A stretch of 64,000 nucleotides of DNA from a virus, in the IMG/VR virus record IMGVR_UViG_3300017735_000003, positions 1 through 64,000 of that record. One strand, given 5' to 3'. How positions within the stretch are numbered: position 1 is the stretch's first letter; each line of letters starts with the position of its first letter. Below the pieces are notes generated by a model that was not told the DNA's origin, ran no database searches, and saw only the letters and a program-made list of their open reading frames with translations. This document shows, in pieces, positions 50,001 through 59,900 of the stretch. Position numbers and translations under genes: made by a program.

Positions 50001-53000
50001 TTGCAGTTCAGTATCCTGATTTTGTATATCCTGGTGATCCTGCTAATGCAAGTGATTATCGCTTCAAGGATGCTTACAGACTAATTCAGCAGAATAGAAC
50101 TGAGATTATTGATAATGCATATGCTGTAGTAGCAGCAAATCCTCCTGTTCCAGCTCCGGCTGATCTTGAGAACAAATGTAAGCGTGATATTGGATTATTC
50201 ATTGATTATACATCAATTGATCTTGTCAATGGTGGTAATGAGTATGCGCGTAAGTTTGCCCTTCAGTATTTTGATGATGCTGGAAATCCTCTCACAAATG
50301 GATTACTTAATGAGGAAGTAGCATCAGTTGCTGCATTTACTTCTGCTAAGGATAATATGATCCTTGCGTTTACTAATCAACTTACAATTACTGATACTAC
50401 AATCACTGTAGATCCTAATGGTTGTGCTAACGTAACATCTGCTATTACAGTTCTTGCTGGTATTGTAAATGATGCTATCACAGCAGGATCTACTGCTGGT
50501 CTTCCAACAGAAACTATCGGTGCTGATACTACTGGTGAAGCAAAATGTAAGCGCGACCTTGGATTGTTTATTGATGCCGTATCACTAGATGTTCATACTG
50601 GCGGTAATGTATATGCTGTTAAATTCCTCAAAAAATATTTTAACGCTCAAGGAACATCATTTATCTCAAATGGTCTTTCCGGTGAAGTTCTAGAATCTAA
50701 TACTGCATTCAATAAAGTAAGAGATTTGATGAAGCAAGCAATTGTAAATCAACTTCTTGTTAAGGATCTTACTATTACTAACGGTAATGCTAGTTACTGG
50801 GGGGATGCAGTCGGAACACCAACAGATGTCACGTATGATGCTAATACTGGCGTCTCAGTTATCACGATTGCTAATCATGGATTGTCTAATGGTGAAGAGG
50901 TCAAGATTAGAGATAATGGTCTGACATTTACCTGTGAAATGGATGGGAATGTTAAAGAAAAATCTTATCCAAGACTTCTTGATGGTAATTCAAATACAGC
51001 AATGCCTGTTTCTAATGTTACTACAGATACATTTGAAATCAATGTTGGTACTTCACCAATTGTAAATTTCAATGTCAGTGATGCTACTTATACTCCTTCC
51101 ACTGGAGATGTTGAGATTAATATTGGTACTCACTCATTACGCGCAGGAACATCTATTAAACTTGCTGACGAAGCACTTACGTTCACCTGTGATTTTGACA
51201 ACAATCAAACTCAGCATAGTTACCCCAAGACTGCTATCTTAAGTGAAACTGTCACAGATGCATCTTATGATCCAATACTTGGTGTTCTCACTGTTACTGT
51301 TAAAAATCATGGATGGGAAAACGGAGATCTCGTTAAATTTGATGATGACTCTCTAGTCTTTACTTGTGGAATGGATGGAAATGCTACTAACCACCCATAC
51401 CCTCGTTCTACTGATCCATTCAGTGGTAAGTGGATACCCATTTACGCTGTAACAGGAAATACTTTTAGGGTTGCGGTAGGAGTTTCATCTAATACTTCTA
51501 CACATACATTTGTCAGTGCAGTCGAAGACGGATTGAAGAAGAAAAAAGATAAGACATACGATACTGCTGTAAATATTGTCACAGTCACAGCAGATACAAT
51601 TACGATCAATGTAGGTAGTTCAACAGATACATCAGCACATACATTTATTTCTGCTGTCCCAAATGCTGTTATTTCTGGTGGTGATTATCAGCATACATTT
51701 ATAAGAGCAGTTACTGATGCTATTGTCAAAACACAAGTTAGTTCTCCTGTTTCAAATAACAGTGATGGTGCATGTGCTGACATCAAATCAAATATTGACA
51801 CTCTCGTTGAAATTGTAACAGTATACTTAACTCAAGGATCTTTGAATTTTCCAAATCCTCTACCGGCACAATCTGTAAGAGTTCCTTCTGCTGGCGAAGC
51901 AAAATGCAAGAGAGATTTAAGTCTAATTGTTGATGCTGTTATTAGTGATATGAGAACAGGTGGTAATTCCAATATTAGAAGTTCCACTCAGAAATATTTG
52001 GATGGAGCTGCTTTATTGAGTAATGGTCTTGCAGGCGAAGTAGATGAATCTATCACTGCTTTCAATAAGGCAAGGGATCTGATGAAACTTGCAATTGCAA
52101 ACCAACTTTATATTCAAGATTTAACTATCTTACCTGATTTCCTTACTACTTCTGGAACCATTGAGGCATCGAGTCTTACCAATTCTGTTTTTACTGAAGG
52201 TCAGTTTGAATATTCTAATTCAATACTTAAACTGTATGAAACTGTAAGAGAAGGAACTGTATTCCATAGTACTTTCTTTAAATTTGTTTCTGCTGGAGAT
52301 GATGCTCGATATTCATATAAAGTAAAAAATATCTTGTTTGATGGAGTCAGTACAGATTATCCTTTATATAAAATTAATGGTTCTAATGTTACTACAGAAG
52401 CAGATGAAAATCTATTAGTGTTTATTGATGGTGTTCTTCAACTTTATGGAGAATCTTATACCATTGATAGAAGTGTAAATCCAAATATAATTAAATTTAC
52501 CCATGTAATAGAAAAAGACAGACACTTCTTCTCTTATACATTCAGTAAATATAAAGTCTTAAATAATTTTGCAGATAAATTTAATTCTAGTGCAAGATCA
52601 TTTGAATTTGCGTTTGGAGAAGACAACATTCTTCCTCCAGATGATCATCAAATGTTGGTGATGCTTGATGGTGTTCCTCAAGTAGAGGGATCTTCATATA
52701 ACATTGTTGATAACGTAATTACATTTACTGAAGCACCCACTACAGGGAAAAAATGTTTCGTATTATATTTCTATGGTAAAGTATTTGAGAAGACTATTTC
52801 AATCTGGAATGGTGAAGTATTTGAAAACTTAGAATATATTGGAGATAATAGTCCCGAAGGATGTCAGTATTTAACTAAGGTTGCAAATACTGGAGATATT
52901 ATCAAACCTGGTGATAAAATTAGAATTGATGGAGAATCCGTAAAAGAAATTATTAAAGTTGAAGAAAGGGCACTTGTCAATACTGACAATTTGATTTACA

Positions 53001-55276
53001 CAGCATTAGTATACACCGACAATTCATATATCCGTGGTAAGAATGCTGTTGCTAATGCTGTAATAGATCCTAGTGCTACTACTGTTTCAGGTGGCAATCC
53101 AGTTGGCATTGATGGAACTGTAGGTGTTGAATTTGGAATGGGTATTCCTACAGTATTTGCTCCAGGACCAATTACTGGGATTAATATAACAAACCCAGGT
53201 CTTGAATATGATGTAGCTCCTATCGTTCTGTTCAAAACAGAATGTGATAATCCAGGAACTGGTGCAGAAGCTATCGCTCAAATTACTAATGGTAAAGTAA
53301 CTAATGTCATTATCACAAATGGCGGTTCTGGATATACAGAACCACCCGAATTAATTTTTGCTAAAAAGTATGAGATCATTAGACCTCATACACCATTGTT
53401 TATGAGAAATAATACAATTGTTGATATTTCTTTAGCAAGTGCATCATTGCCCGGATTTAACGTCGTAAATGAAAGTGAATTGGAAGATATCATTCCTCTA
53501 GTTTCAACTCAACTCACCACTTCACACACTAGTGTGCTTGAAATTGAAAATAAGACTAACCGAGATACATCACGTCCTGGACTTTCTTATGTTCTGGAGA
53601 CATTTGATAATAACAAATTCTCTTATGAACCGCGTGATCTTAATGATCCATTAGCATCTTATCTTGGTACTGGTGTTACTATTGAAATGATTAACAGATA
53701 TGCCCCTGCTCTTACAGTTGGTGATTTTACTACTCATAGAGGAGCTACGCAAGGAGCAACTGAACCAAATATTATTAATATCGGACCAGAAGCGTATATG
53801 TCATATGGATTCACACTTCCTAATGGTGCTTCTAGCACAGATACTATAATTGAAATTGATGGCTCAATTAATAATGTTCCTTCCAGCGGATTTATTGAAC
53901 TTGGAGATGAGTTAATTGATGCCGAAAGAATTTCTGGACCAACAACTCCAGGAGTTCAGGCAGTAGTTGATATTACTGGAGTTGGTTATGTTGATTCAGT
54001 AAATGTTTCAAACGCTGGTAGTGGATATGAAACAACTCCAACGGTATCTGTTACATCTCCAAGTGGAACTGATGCTACAATTACTGCTAATCTAACAACT
54101 TCAGGATCATTTAAGAGATTTGATGTTACTAGTGGTGGTTCCAACTACACTTATCCACCAATCGTTACTTTGGGTGGTGGAATGACTGGTGTAAGTGCTA
54201 CTGCTGAGATTACGGCAGGAGTTCTCACAGGAATTTCTCTTGATGGAATAAGTTACAACACTACAAATAGTAATCAAATTTTTGAATTTGGTAATGGAAC
54301 TAGTATCGCTCAAAATGGTTCGGGATCTGGATCTACAGGTGGATTTGATATCGGTGGTTCCCATTTGAGATTTGGTGGTGCCAATGGAACTAGATTTGCA
54401 ACATTGAATGCAGTTGATACAACAGATGCTGATACTGTTAGAGTATATGCAATTAGAGGTACTGGTAGTAATGGCGGAGAAACACCAGATGTTGTTGGAA
54501 CAGAAGATTTAGTGCTTCAATACCAAACCACTGCTGTCGGAACAGATCCTGACAATTCATCATGGATTACTCTTGGAATTATTATTGATGCTGTTCCTAA
54601 TGGATCAGGCACTGGCGTTCTTGACAACTATGACTTTGATATTTCTTCTACACCAGGAGCAATTAATTCAAATACTTGGTTTAGATTGTATCAGGAAGGA
54701 AATAGTGGAGCAAACTTTGACCACTATGGCATCCTGAGTGTTTCATTCTTGGATACTAGCACTACCTATACAGATAGCACAGTAACTCTTTCTAATAATC
54801 CTCTTGATACTACTGGTAGTGGAGCAACCGCTGATGTTTATATGAATAAAGAAGTTGCTAGTTTGACATTAACGGATGGTGGTACTGGATATGCTCAGGC
54901 AACTACTTATAATCTCGTATTCAGCGGCGGCAATCCAACTTCTACCGCTATTGCTACTGGAGATGCTGTGTTTGAATTTAATATTAGTATTGTAAATGCT
55001 GGAGAAAGTTATGACACTGCTACTGTGACCTTCACTGGTGGTGGTGGTAGTAATCTGGCAGCACAACTTACTGTTGATCCAAACACCACTAGAATTAGTA
55101 ATGCAGTTATTACCAACCAAGGAAGTGGTTACACATCAGTTCCTTCATTCCAAGTCTCCGCTCCAGATGATGTTTGGAATTATAATCACATTAAAGTAAA
55201 AACACGCGGAGCAAATGGAACGACAGCATCTACACATGCTACTGGAAAATACGCGAGACTCGCTTGGCGAGGGTGA
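44048..55276 (+). CDS. Giant baseplate/virion protein at gp7 position, 3742 aa
   Basis: The N-terminal 200 residues resemble the wedge-binding part of cyanophage gp7-position proteins (LPEFVVNEFPTFVKFFEEYY). A YHYH-type domain lies near residues 780-920 (GWAYDGNPIYGPYGY). From about residue 1925 come three 'QQNR.E.IDRA.AEI..QYPDF' repeats, then three copies of a CKRD module (about 2040-2120, 2160-2250 and 2615-2695). Repeats with 'TFTC.MDGN' lie between the last two. The last 700 residues carry many GxGYxxxPxV beta repeats. T4 gp7 is about 1030 residues, so this protein is over three times as long. Likely a large wedge arm; exact function unknown. Confidence 0.7.
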   Translation: MNFNKLTISDLVDQQLPEFVVNEFPTFVKFFEEYYKSLELSGGLLDITNNFLDYKNIDNLRKYNLVTTYKLQQAISATDETIVLDSLDGLPSENGLISIGDEIILYETVNLSSRTLLNCKRGYSATTKFDSTATTVESTVAASHQSDDTVTNLSNLVLFLILRNYEHQYLAGFPFENISSNIDKDTLLRNIKDFYNYKGTDTSIEFLFRALFDEEVTVKYPKDYVIKSSYSDFTVDDIIKVEAIEGNPYDLIGNRLSQSDASGVLTSSAVIDEILINNISNYASANKTVYECRLNVINQQFFEIPRETLLRGVLSSTDSVITVDSTIGFPQLNGIIQIDDEVITYRYKTFNQFIDCGRGVFDTVAISHANLSDVRTTEFLFGYADGIELESNKVTMRLLGVSSSVIINDGGAYFEEAEKVELSLDGDIDSRQQFTTWIKNETGTLSSSSDVQINNNVSTITTEISNIYKDENYAYIVSSGLPVHPIGDFIGVGFNVNNQNLLKTIPLSTEKNTQTQFTGSNAVGLFINGVEAFSSQDYEDVSFGNIESVEIVQKGFGFETDIQPVFRVANSSGAGATFHANIIDGKVFSISVVDGGNGYTENQSLEVTYGFDATATIANDLDIINGSIRTITVTNPGQDYVATPNVEIIDSTGKGTGAFAIAEVTNNQLTGVIVLNGGVDYSDKDTITVRIVSKGTGVVANAIVKKWSFDRIFKTKNSIDINGNWTPAQTIKSDTGNGYLYPSRNIAYNLQYAYPSNPKLLRHSLSDNVQGVNANYDEKTSGFVHSPILGWAYDGNPIYGPYGYLTPTVPANGISRQTSSYVLKTTAEATRPNVVKYPLGSFVNDYEFIQGSGSLDINNGRFCITPEYPDGRYCYFLTVDSFGSGVYPYILGKTYHSVPAENNFNIEFNQQNEDNLPKEARRIRSSATPSKGFDAILSVSNVERGTIDDFVVYESENVFKVLDSLYINNDDTEGSRAFGRVESVKGENVTTVSYQVSSGFTHPQLTTTNGIPDNPWPVEISAPYLMAAGLTYDITVETSNPHLLSDNDIITLALNRQALSLTKTFKVRVSNYQTINYVKPVVETTLVVDVAFNQTTINVDNSNDYRENDYLKVNDEILKIVSIDYNSDQITVERTQFGSSLRLHAATNKVELYIPDDQPDYRLTVGSAITSSGVSGTIYSIDKENSVIEVRVGSGTLTNSSVLTDASSPTGRTINVSSVSDTKIYWEFDPTGTGNYYVRDLSFRLIRGTEYIFDTSDGSIFGYSLIFSEDSANINTVAGVTSVGTPGTSGSSVTITKDALLNFDVSRIYYYEQNGQILNNKTFLSVLTFPDGVKKIKVVDDNRFKFTIPIQPEQTSYTNLVSYSTTSQTSIGAINTVTVVDGGEGYKKLPNISGVIHTELDSAKLAYSITGGAFNDTFSVLNPGNRYSNNTKIIVNTLTGSGAVLTPTIVGGKIISVKVTVAGNGYDENDTISIIDTGAKIFPVSDSIGKIKTIRFNNSGSQFNPDRTFSKSLVFKQKIIITGISGGTYKLSENVTSSGGLSAKIDKIRQIGVDVFLLDLKINSGIPRVGDTITGSILQVTSTIYSVTNPDIIGSISGFISKVGFFDSDLGKISASSQKITDSYYYQDFSYVIRSTKSLSDYKKYVDETTHPLGFKLFGEVSVENDVDFDDTVTGNPFSIGLADDHSANEVIITLPNVNVESDIVFKKYEISRLNTVNIKAYRGIGAARLNFLDNQIEAVQMADLSAELNASTQTYTLTTQDGNFPLDTSNTSILLSLNDVFQEPFQTSTVTGISYSGGIATITTAADHNLATTLVGQTYPNQKYIHISGVTNTGNLNFNDQFEVYDVPSTTTIRVVFNNPNGYLTNNDPAVCADVKSTIDNLVSILTYYLNNPSAALPTNNTGVWLDEASSTVVSANRHRDGANLIDINRFEIIDRANAEISLQYPDFYYPNDTQTSGYSRQKDSYRLIQQNRKELIDRGAAEIAVQYPDFVYPGDPANASDYRFKDAYRLIQQNRTEIIDNAYAVVAANPPVPAPADLENKCKRDIGLFIDYTSIDLVNGGNEYARKFALQYFDDAGNPLTNGLLNEEVASVAAFTSAKDNMILAFTNQLTITDTTITVDPNGCANVTSAITVLAGIVNDAITAGSTAGLPTETIGADTTGEAKCKRDLGLFIDAVSLDVHTGGNVYAVKFLKKYFNAQGTSFISNGLSGEVLESNTAFNKVRDLMKQAIVNQLLVKDLTITNGNASYWGDAVGTPTDVTYDANTGVSVITIANHGLSNGEEVKIRDNGLTFTCEMDGNVKEKSYPRLLDGNSNTAMPVSNVTTDTFEINVGTSPIVNFNVSDATYTPSTGDVEINIGTHSLRAGTSIKLADEALTFTCDFDNNQTQHSYPKTAILSETVTDASYDPILGVLTVTVKNHGWENGDLVKFDDDSLVFTCGMDGNATNHPYPRSTDPFSGKWIPIYAVTGNTFRVAVGVSSNTSTHTFVSAVEDGLKKKKDKTYDTAVNIVTVTADTITINVGSSTDTSAHTFISAVPNAVISGGDYQHTFIRAVTDAIVKTQVSSPVSNNSDGACADIKSNIDTLVEIVTVYLTQGSLNFPNPLPAQSVRVPSAGEAKCKRDLSLIVDAVISDMRTGGNSNIRSSTQKYLDGAALLSNGLAGEVDESITAFNKARDLMKLAIANQLYIQDLTILPDFLTTSGTIEASSLTNSVFTEGQFEYSNSILKLYETVREGTVFHSTFFKFVSAGDDARYSYKVKNILFDGVSTDYPLYKINGSNVTTEADENLLVFIDGVLQLYGESYTIDRSVNPNIIKFTHVIEKDRHFFSYTFSKYKVLNNFADKFNSSARSFEFAFGEDNILPPDDHQMLVMLDGVPQVEGSSYNIVDNVITFTEAPTTGKKCFVLYFYGKVFEKTISIWNGEVFENLEYIGDNSPEGCQYLTKVANTGDIIKPGDKIRIDGESVKEIIKVEERALVNTDNLIYTALVYTDNSYIRGKNAVANAVIDPSATTVSGGNPVGIDGTVGVEFGMGIPTVFAPGPITGINITNPGLEYDVAPIVLFKTECDNPGTGAEAIAQITNGKVTNVIITNGGSGYTEPPELIFAKKYEIIRPHTPLFMRNNTIVDISLASASLPGFNVVNESELEDIIPLVSTQLTTSHTSVLEIENKTNRDTSRPGLSYVLETFDNNKFSYEPRDLNDPLASYLGTGVTIEMINRYAPALTVGDFTTHRGATQGATEPNIINIGPEAYMSYGFTLPNGASSTDTIIEIDGSINNVPSSGFIELGDELIDAERISGPTTPGVQAVVDITGVGYVDSVNVSNAGSGYETTPTVSVTSPSGTDATITANLTTSGSFKRFDVTSGGSNYTYPPIVTLGGGMTGVSATAEITAGVLTGISLDGISYNTTNSNQIFEFGNGTSIAQNGSGSGSTGGFDIGGSHLRFGGANGTRFATLNAVDTTDADTVRVYAIRGTGSNGGETPDVVGTEDLVLQYQTTAVGTDPDNSSWITLGIIIDAVPNGSGTGVLDNYDFDISSTPGAINSNTWFRLYQEGNSGANFDHYGILSVSFLDTSTTYTDSTVTLSNNPLDTTGSGATADVYMNKEVASLTLTDGGTGYAQATTYNLVFSGGNPTSTAIATGDAVFEFNISIVNAGESYDTATVTFTGGGGSNLAAQLTVDPNTTRISNAVITNQGSGYTSVPSFQVSAPDDVWNYNHIKVKTRGANGTTASTHATGKYARLAWRG
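49827..52140 (+). repeat. Protein-level module repeats inside the giant gene
   Basis: Three 'NR.E.IDRA.AE...QYPDF.YP' units at about 49827-50150, and CKRD-type modules beginning near 50168, 50536 and 51894. The CKRD modules share the pattern CKRD..L..D....D...GGN..., ...NGL.GEV..S..AFN..RD.M..A..NQL. The DNA copies have diverged, so they are old duplications. Confidence 0.75.
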
Positions 55277-55280
55277 TAAA

Positions 55281-55288
55281 TATAAATA
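55281..55288 (+). promoter_or_regulatory. T4-type late promoter for gp8
   Basis: TATAAATA at 55281-55288, 36 bases before ATG 55325. Confidence 0.75.
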
Positions 55289-55324
55289 ACACAAGGAAAA
55301 CCGTAAACATTAACATTTATAGAA

Positions 55325-56896
55325 ATGCCAGCACTTATTTCTGAACAGTTTAGAATTCATAATGCCCAACAGTTTGAGGAAGCATTTTCTGAGGCAGCAC
55401 CCACGAACATGTATTTCTTCATGGGCAGACCCCAAGACTGGGATACCGCTGCTGTAGCTGGTGCGACTTCATATGTCGGTCAAGCTTCAGGTAGTCAGCA
55501 CAGTGGATCTTATCTCGCAGCTCCTGATGAGAACAATCCACCCACGCCCATCGATAGTTTCAATTACGAAAAAGAAGTTTTTGATGATATGATTTCTCTT
55601 AAGAGAATTCAATCGTCAGATGTTAGATTAGTTGTCAATAGATACAACTGGACATCAGGAACGACATATTCAATGTATCGTTCTAACTACAGCGCAGACT
55701 TCAAGGCAAACTCTGCCGGAGAAAATGCACCTCATATTTACTCAGCGAAATATTATGTTGTAAGTGACTATAAGGTTTACAAGTGTATCTACAATGGATC
55801 ATCACCCGCTAACCCTAATGGTATTGCTTCGACTGTTGCTCCTAGTGGAACTGGAACTACTATTTTCACAACTGCTGATACTTACAAGTGGAAGTTCCTC
55901 TACAGTATCGGAACCGATGATGTAATTAAATTCTTCACAACCTCCTATGCCCCTGTTCCCGCTAACTGGGGCGTCGGAACTGCTGGAGACCCTGCTAATG
56001 GCGTTGATGTTAAAGCAGCTGCTGTAGACGGTGCTATCGACACTGTAGTGATTAATACTGGTGGTACAGGATATACTGATAATGCTTCAACCGGATATAC
56101 TAACGTCCCCATCCGTGGAGACTGGGCGCAAAACGGAGGTGTTCAAGCACTTGCGACAGTTAAAGTTAGTAGCGGTGCTGTAACTGAAGTAACAATCACC
56201 ACTCCTGGATCTGGTTATACTTATGGTTATATCAACGTAAACTCGACTGAAATCTCTGGTATCGGTGCCCCCGGAACAGAAGCAGTTTTAGAAGTTATCA
56301 TTCCTCCTGCAGGCGGACACGGATATAACATCTACAAGGAACTTGGCACTAAGCGTGTTATGATCAACTCCAGAGTTCAATATGATGAGAATCTTGAGTT
56401 CCCTGTTGATACTGATTTCAGAAGAATTGGTGTTCTTCGCAATCCCGAAGAATCTGGTGGTGGTAGTGCTTCTGGTTCTACCTATAATGGTTTGACTGCT
56501 ATTAAATTCCCATCTGCAACAGTTGCTTCATTTAATATTGACGAGACTGTAACGCAAACTACAACTGGCGCTACTGGTAAAGTCGTCTCTTGGGATTCTG
56601 CTACTAAAATTCTTAAAGTTTATCAGAGCAGCTACGAGCACATTGTTACTGGCAACCAAGGTGGAGATTTAACTCCTTTCTCAGGTTCAAATGCAATCAC
56701 TGGAGCACTTTCATCATCTGTTGAAACTCCAGACACTACTTACAGTTTGACTACTTCCAATCTAACTTTTGCTAATGGTTATTCAGCGCCAGAAATTAAA
56801 AAATATACTGGTGACATCATTTATGTTGAGAACAGAAGAACTGTTTCTCGTTCTATTGATCAAATTGAAGATGTCAAATTGGTCGTAGAATTCTAA
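55325..56896 (+). CDS. gp8: Baseplate wedge protein gp8
   Basis: The 523-residue protein shares T4 gp8 landmarks: FRIHNAQQFEEAFSEAAPTN, MYFFMGRPQDWD near the start, ADTYKWKFLYSIGTDD in the middle and the C-terminal TGDIIYVENRRTVSRSIDQI, matching T4's 'GEMIYMENR...DQTEEI'. It is longer than T4 gp8 (334), with extra GxGY beta repeats (about 235-330) and another insertion at about 380-470. gp8 links gp7 and gp6 in the wedge. Confidence 0.85.
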   Translation: MPALISEQFRIHNAQQFEEAFSEAAPTNMYFFMGRPQDWDTAAVAGATSYVGQASGSQHSGSYLAAPDENNPPTPIDSFNYEKEVFDDMISLKRIQSSDVRLVVNRYNWTSGTTYSMYRSNYSADFKANSAGENAPHIYSAKYYVVSDYKVYKCIYNGSSPANPNGIASTVAPSGTGTTIFTTADTYKWKFLYSIGTDDVIKFFTTSYAPVPANWGVGTAGDPANGVDVKAAAVDGAIDTVVINTGGTGYTDNASTGYTNVPIRGDWAQNGGVQALATVKVSSGAVTEVTITTPGSGYTYGYINVNSTEISGIGAPGTEAVLEVIIPPAGGHGYNIYKELGTKRVMINSRVQYDENLEFPVDTDFRRIGVLRNPEESGGGSASGSTYNGLTAIKFPSATVASFNIDETVTQTTTGATGKVVSWDSATKILKVYQSSYEHIVTGNQGGDLTPFSGSNAITGALSSSVETPDTTYSLTTSNLTFANGYSAPEIKKYTGDIIYVENRRTVSRSIDQIEDVKLVVEF

Positions 56897-56938
56897 TATA
56901 TACCATATAAGATCAAAACAACATTCTAGTCTAGTAAT

Positions 56939-59900
56939 ATGCCCCAGAGTACTAATCTAAACAAAGCTCCATACTTTGATGATTTTGATCCGAATAGTAA
57001 CTTTCATAGAGTTCTTTTCAGACCTGGATACTCAATTCAATCTAGGGAGTTAACAACTCTACAATCTATTCTACAAAATCAAGTCGAAAGTCTCGCTAAA
57101 GCAAACTTTAGGCAGGGATCTGTTGTTGTTCCTGGGGAAGTTATTGTAGATAAACAGTATAGTTATGTAAAGGTAAGTTCCTTTACAAATAACTTACAAA
57201 TTACCGATTATATCGGTAAGAAAATGACGGGTAATATTTCTGGTGTAGTTGCTACGGTATTAAATGCCACAGCTTCCACAACAACAGATTCTCCTACTTT
57301 GTTTGTTAAGTATGAAACTGGTGGTAATAGTAATACTGCAGTTACATTTAGTGAAGGTGAGACCATCACTTCTAATTCACCAGGAGCTCCTACAGCAATT
57401 GTTGGTATTACTGGAAATGTGAAACCTACTCAAAGTGCTGCCATGGGGTATGGCTCTGCTGTTTCAGTTAGAGAAGGTATCTATTTTATCAATGGATCTT
57501 TGGTAAAAAATGAGAATGCTACTATACTTTTAGACAAGTATGGCAATACTCCTACTTATAAAGTAGGTTTCATTGTATCAGAGCAACTTATTACTCCAGA
57601 AGAGGACTTCTCTCTGCTTGATAACGCTCAAGGTTATTCTAACTATGCTGCTCCTGGCGCTCACAGACTTAAGTTATCTGTAACGTTAGTAACAAGACCT
57701 ATTAACTTAGAAGCACAAAAAGATTTTGTAGAGTTACTTCAAGTAAGAAATGGAAATGTCGATGCTACTGTAGATCTTGTTTCTCCTAATGCTCTTATTG
57801 AAGATATTCTTGCTAGAAGAACATTTGACGAATCCGGTGATTATGTCGTCAAAGAGTTTCTATTAAACTTTAAAGAAAGTTTAGCAACTGCAGATAATAA
57901 TGGTGTATACTCTGCAACTCAAGGTGGATCAGAAGATAAATTTGTAGCAGTCATTGAACCTGGAAAGGCATATGTAAAGGGGTATGAAATTGAAACTACA
58001 TCAGTAAGATATGTTGAAATTGATAAAGCAAGAACAACTGAAACACAAGAAAATAATTCACTGAGCCCCGGCGAAGGATCTAATTTTACTGTAAATAATC
58101 TTTTATCATTCCCTGATGTTGAAAGTAAGTCTTCGTCATTGACTGGTACTGGATTACTTAGTACCAATGCATATCAGGAACTTAAATTATATGATAAGTA
58201 TACTGACGTTGTATTTGGAGAAACAACTGCTAATCTTGACGGCACTGCACCAGAAGCAGAAAATTTCTGGATGGTTACAATCGAGACGTTATCTTCTGCA
58301 GATGTAGTTGCATTAAATAGCAACTGGAGTAATGGTGCTCTTTCCGGTCAAGTTAGATACTACCAATTAAATGCTTCTTTAACTGAAGCAGTTGCTATTC
58401 TTACGAAACCATCATCAGTTGGATTTAGTATCGGTGAAAATATCACCATGGGGGCTGTTTCAGGAACATTGAAAACAGCAGAAAGACTTACGACACCTTA
58501 TATTGGTATTGGTAAAACTAAATCAGTTAAATTTCTTACTGGAACTTCGCAAAATGGAGTTTATGATAGATCATCACTTTACAAACTTGGTTTATTTGGT
58601 GTAGAATATTTTACTAAAATTTTATGCCAAAATCCACTAAATTTCTCGGTAGGTAAATTTATTACCGGTCAGACAAGTGGTGCTAGAGGTATTGTAGAGC
58701 AATTACTTACTGATACAAATGAACTAATTTTATCTAGAGTTTCTGGCACTTTCGCTAATGCAGAGACTTTACTTTCAGAACAAGATGGAACTACAACCCC
58801 ATATAATTTCGTAGAACCAAGAGGTTCTTTAGCGTCATTTAAAGTAGTATCTTTTGGTGCTACATATGCGGCAAATACAGATATCACTGCAATTAATATC
58901 AATGGTGTAAATAGACTTACTGAAATTGGTTCTTCAAATATCACTATTTTAAATAATGAAATTAGATCTATTGTGATCACAGATTCTGCAAGAGCAGCAA
59001 TAGGAGTATTCACAACTACTCCTACTATAGAAATTGTTGACCCAACTGGAAGTGGATGTGTTGTTTCTGCAGATTTGAATGATAGCACCATCGTAAATTA
59101 TGATTCATCTTTTGTAAAAAGTTTCTTTAACGCTACGACAGGAAATAATTTTGCTGGAGATATTTACAGCAATGATCTTTCATATTATATTGATAATGGA
59201 GCTACATTTAGTGGCACTGAAGGAAACTATTTTATTACTGCAGACAATCTTGGTTCCAGACCAGATGTAGATCTAGTAAAAGGAGATGTTATTGCTGTTG
59301 TTGATAATGCTGGTGTTACCAGAAAATATCTAGTAAAATATTCAGTACCTGATGGTGCTGGAGGTTCTGCTAAAATCTTTATCTATGGTGCTGTTCTTTC
59401 AGCATTCTCAACTAAGAAAATTTCTAGAATTCGTTCAAAACTTTCTGGTGCTGAATCCAATACTTTATTATATCCACTACCAAATAAGCATGTAAAAACA
59501 ATGGTGTTGGATCCCGATAACACCAACATTGATTATACCGTACAGCAACAATTCTTAGGAAATCTCGATAGTAGTGGTTCTATCAGTATCAGTGTAGGAA
59601 CGAACGAACAGTTCCTTGGATACACATCAGAAAATTATATAATGTCGAACCCAAATACGGGTGAATTACTTGATCTCGGTAATAGTGATCCCAATAGTCC
59701 TAAAGTATCTTTGGGTAATAGTGCTCAAAGTATCACACTTGATCTTGGTGCTACATTTGCTGACATTCCGTTTAAGTTAATTGCTCCTGTAAGAAAGGCA
59801 GATACTTCTCCCAAGACTAAAATTCTCGTAGAAAATCAAGAATACAATGTATCTACAGGATTTTCAGATCCATCAATTCCAATTCAGTATGCTGATGGAT

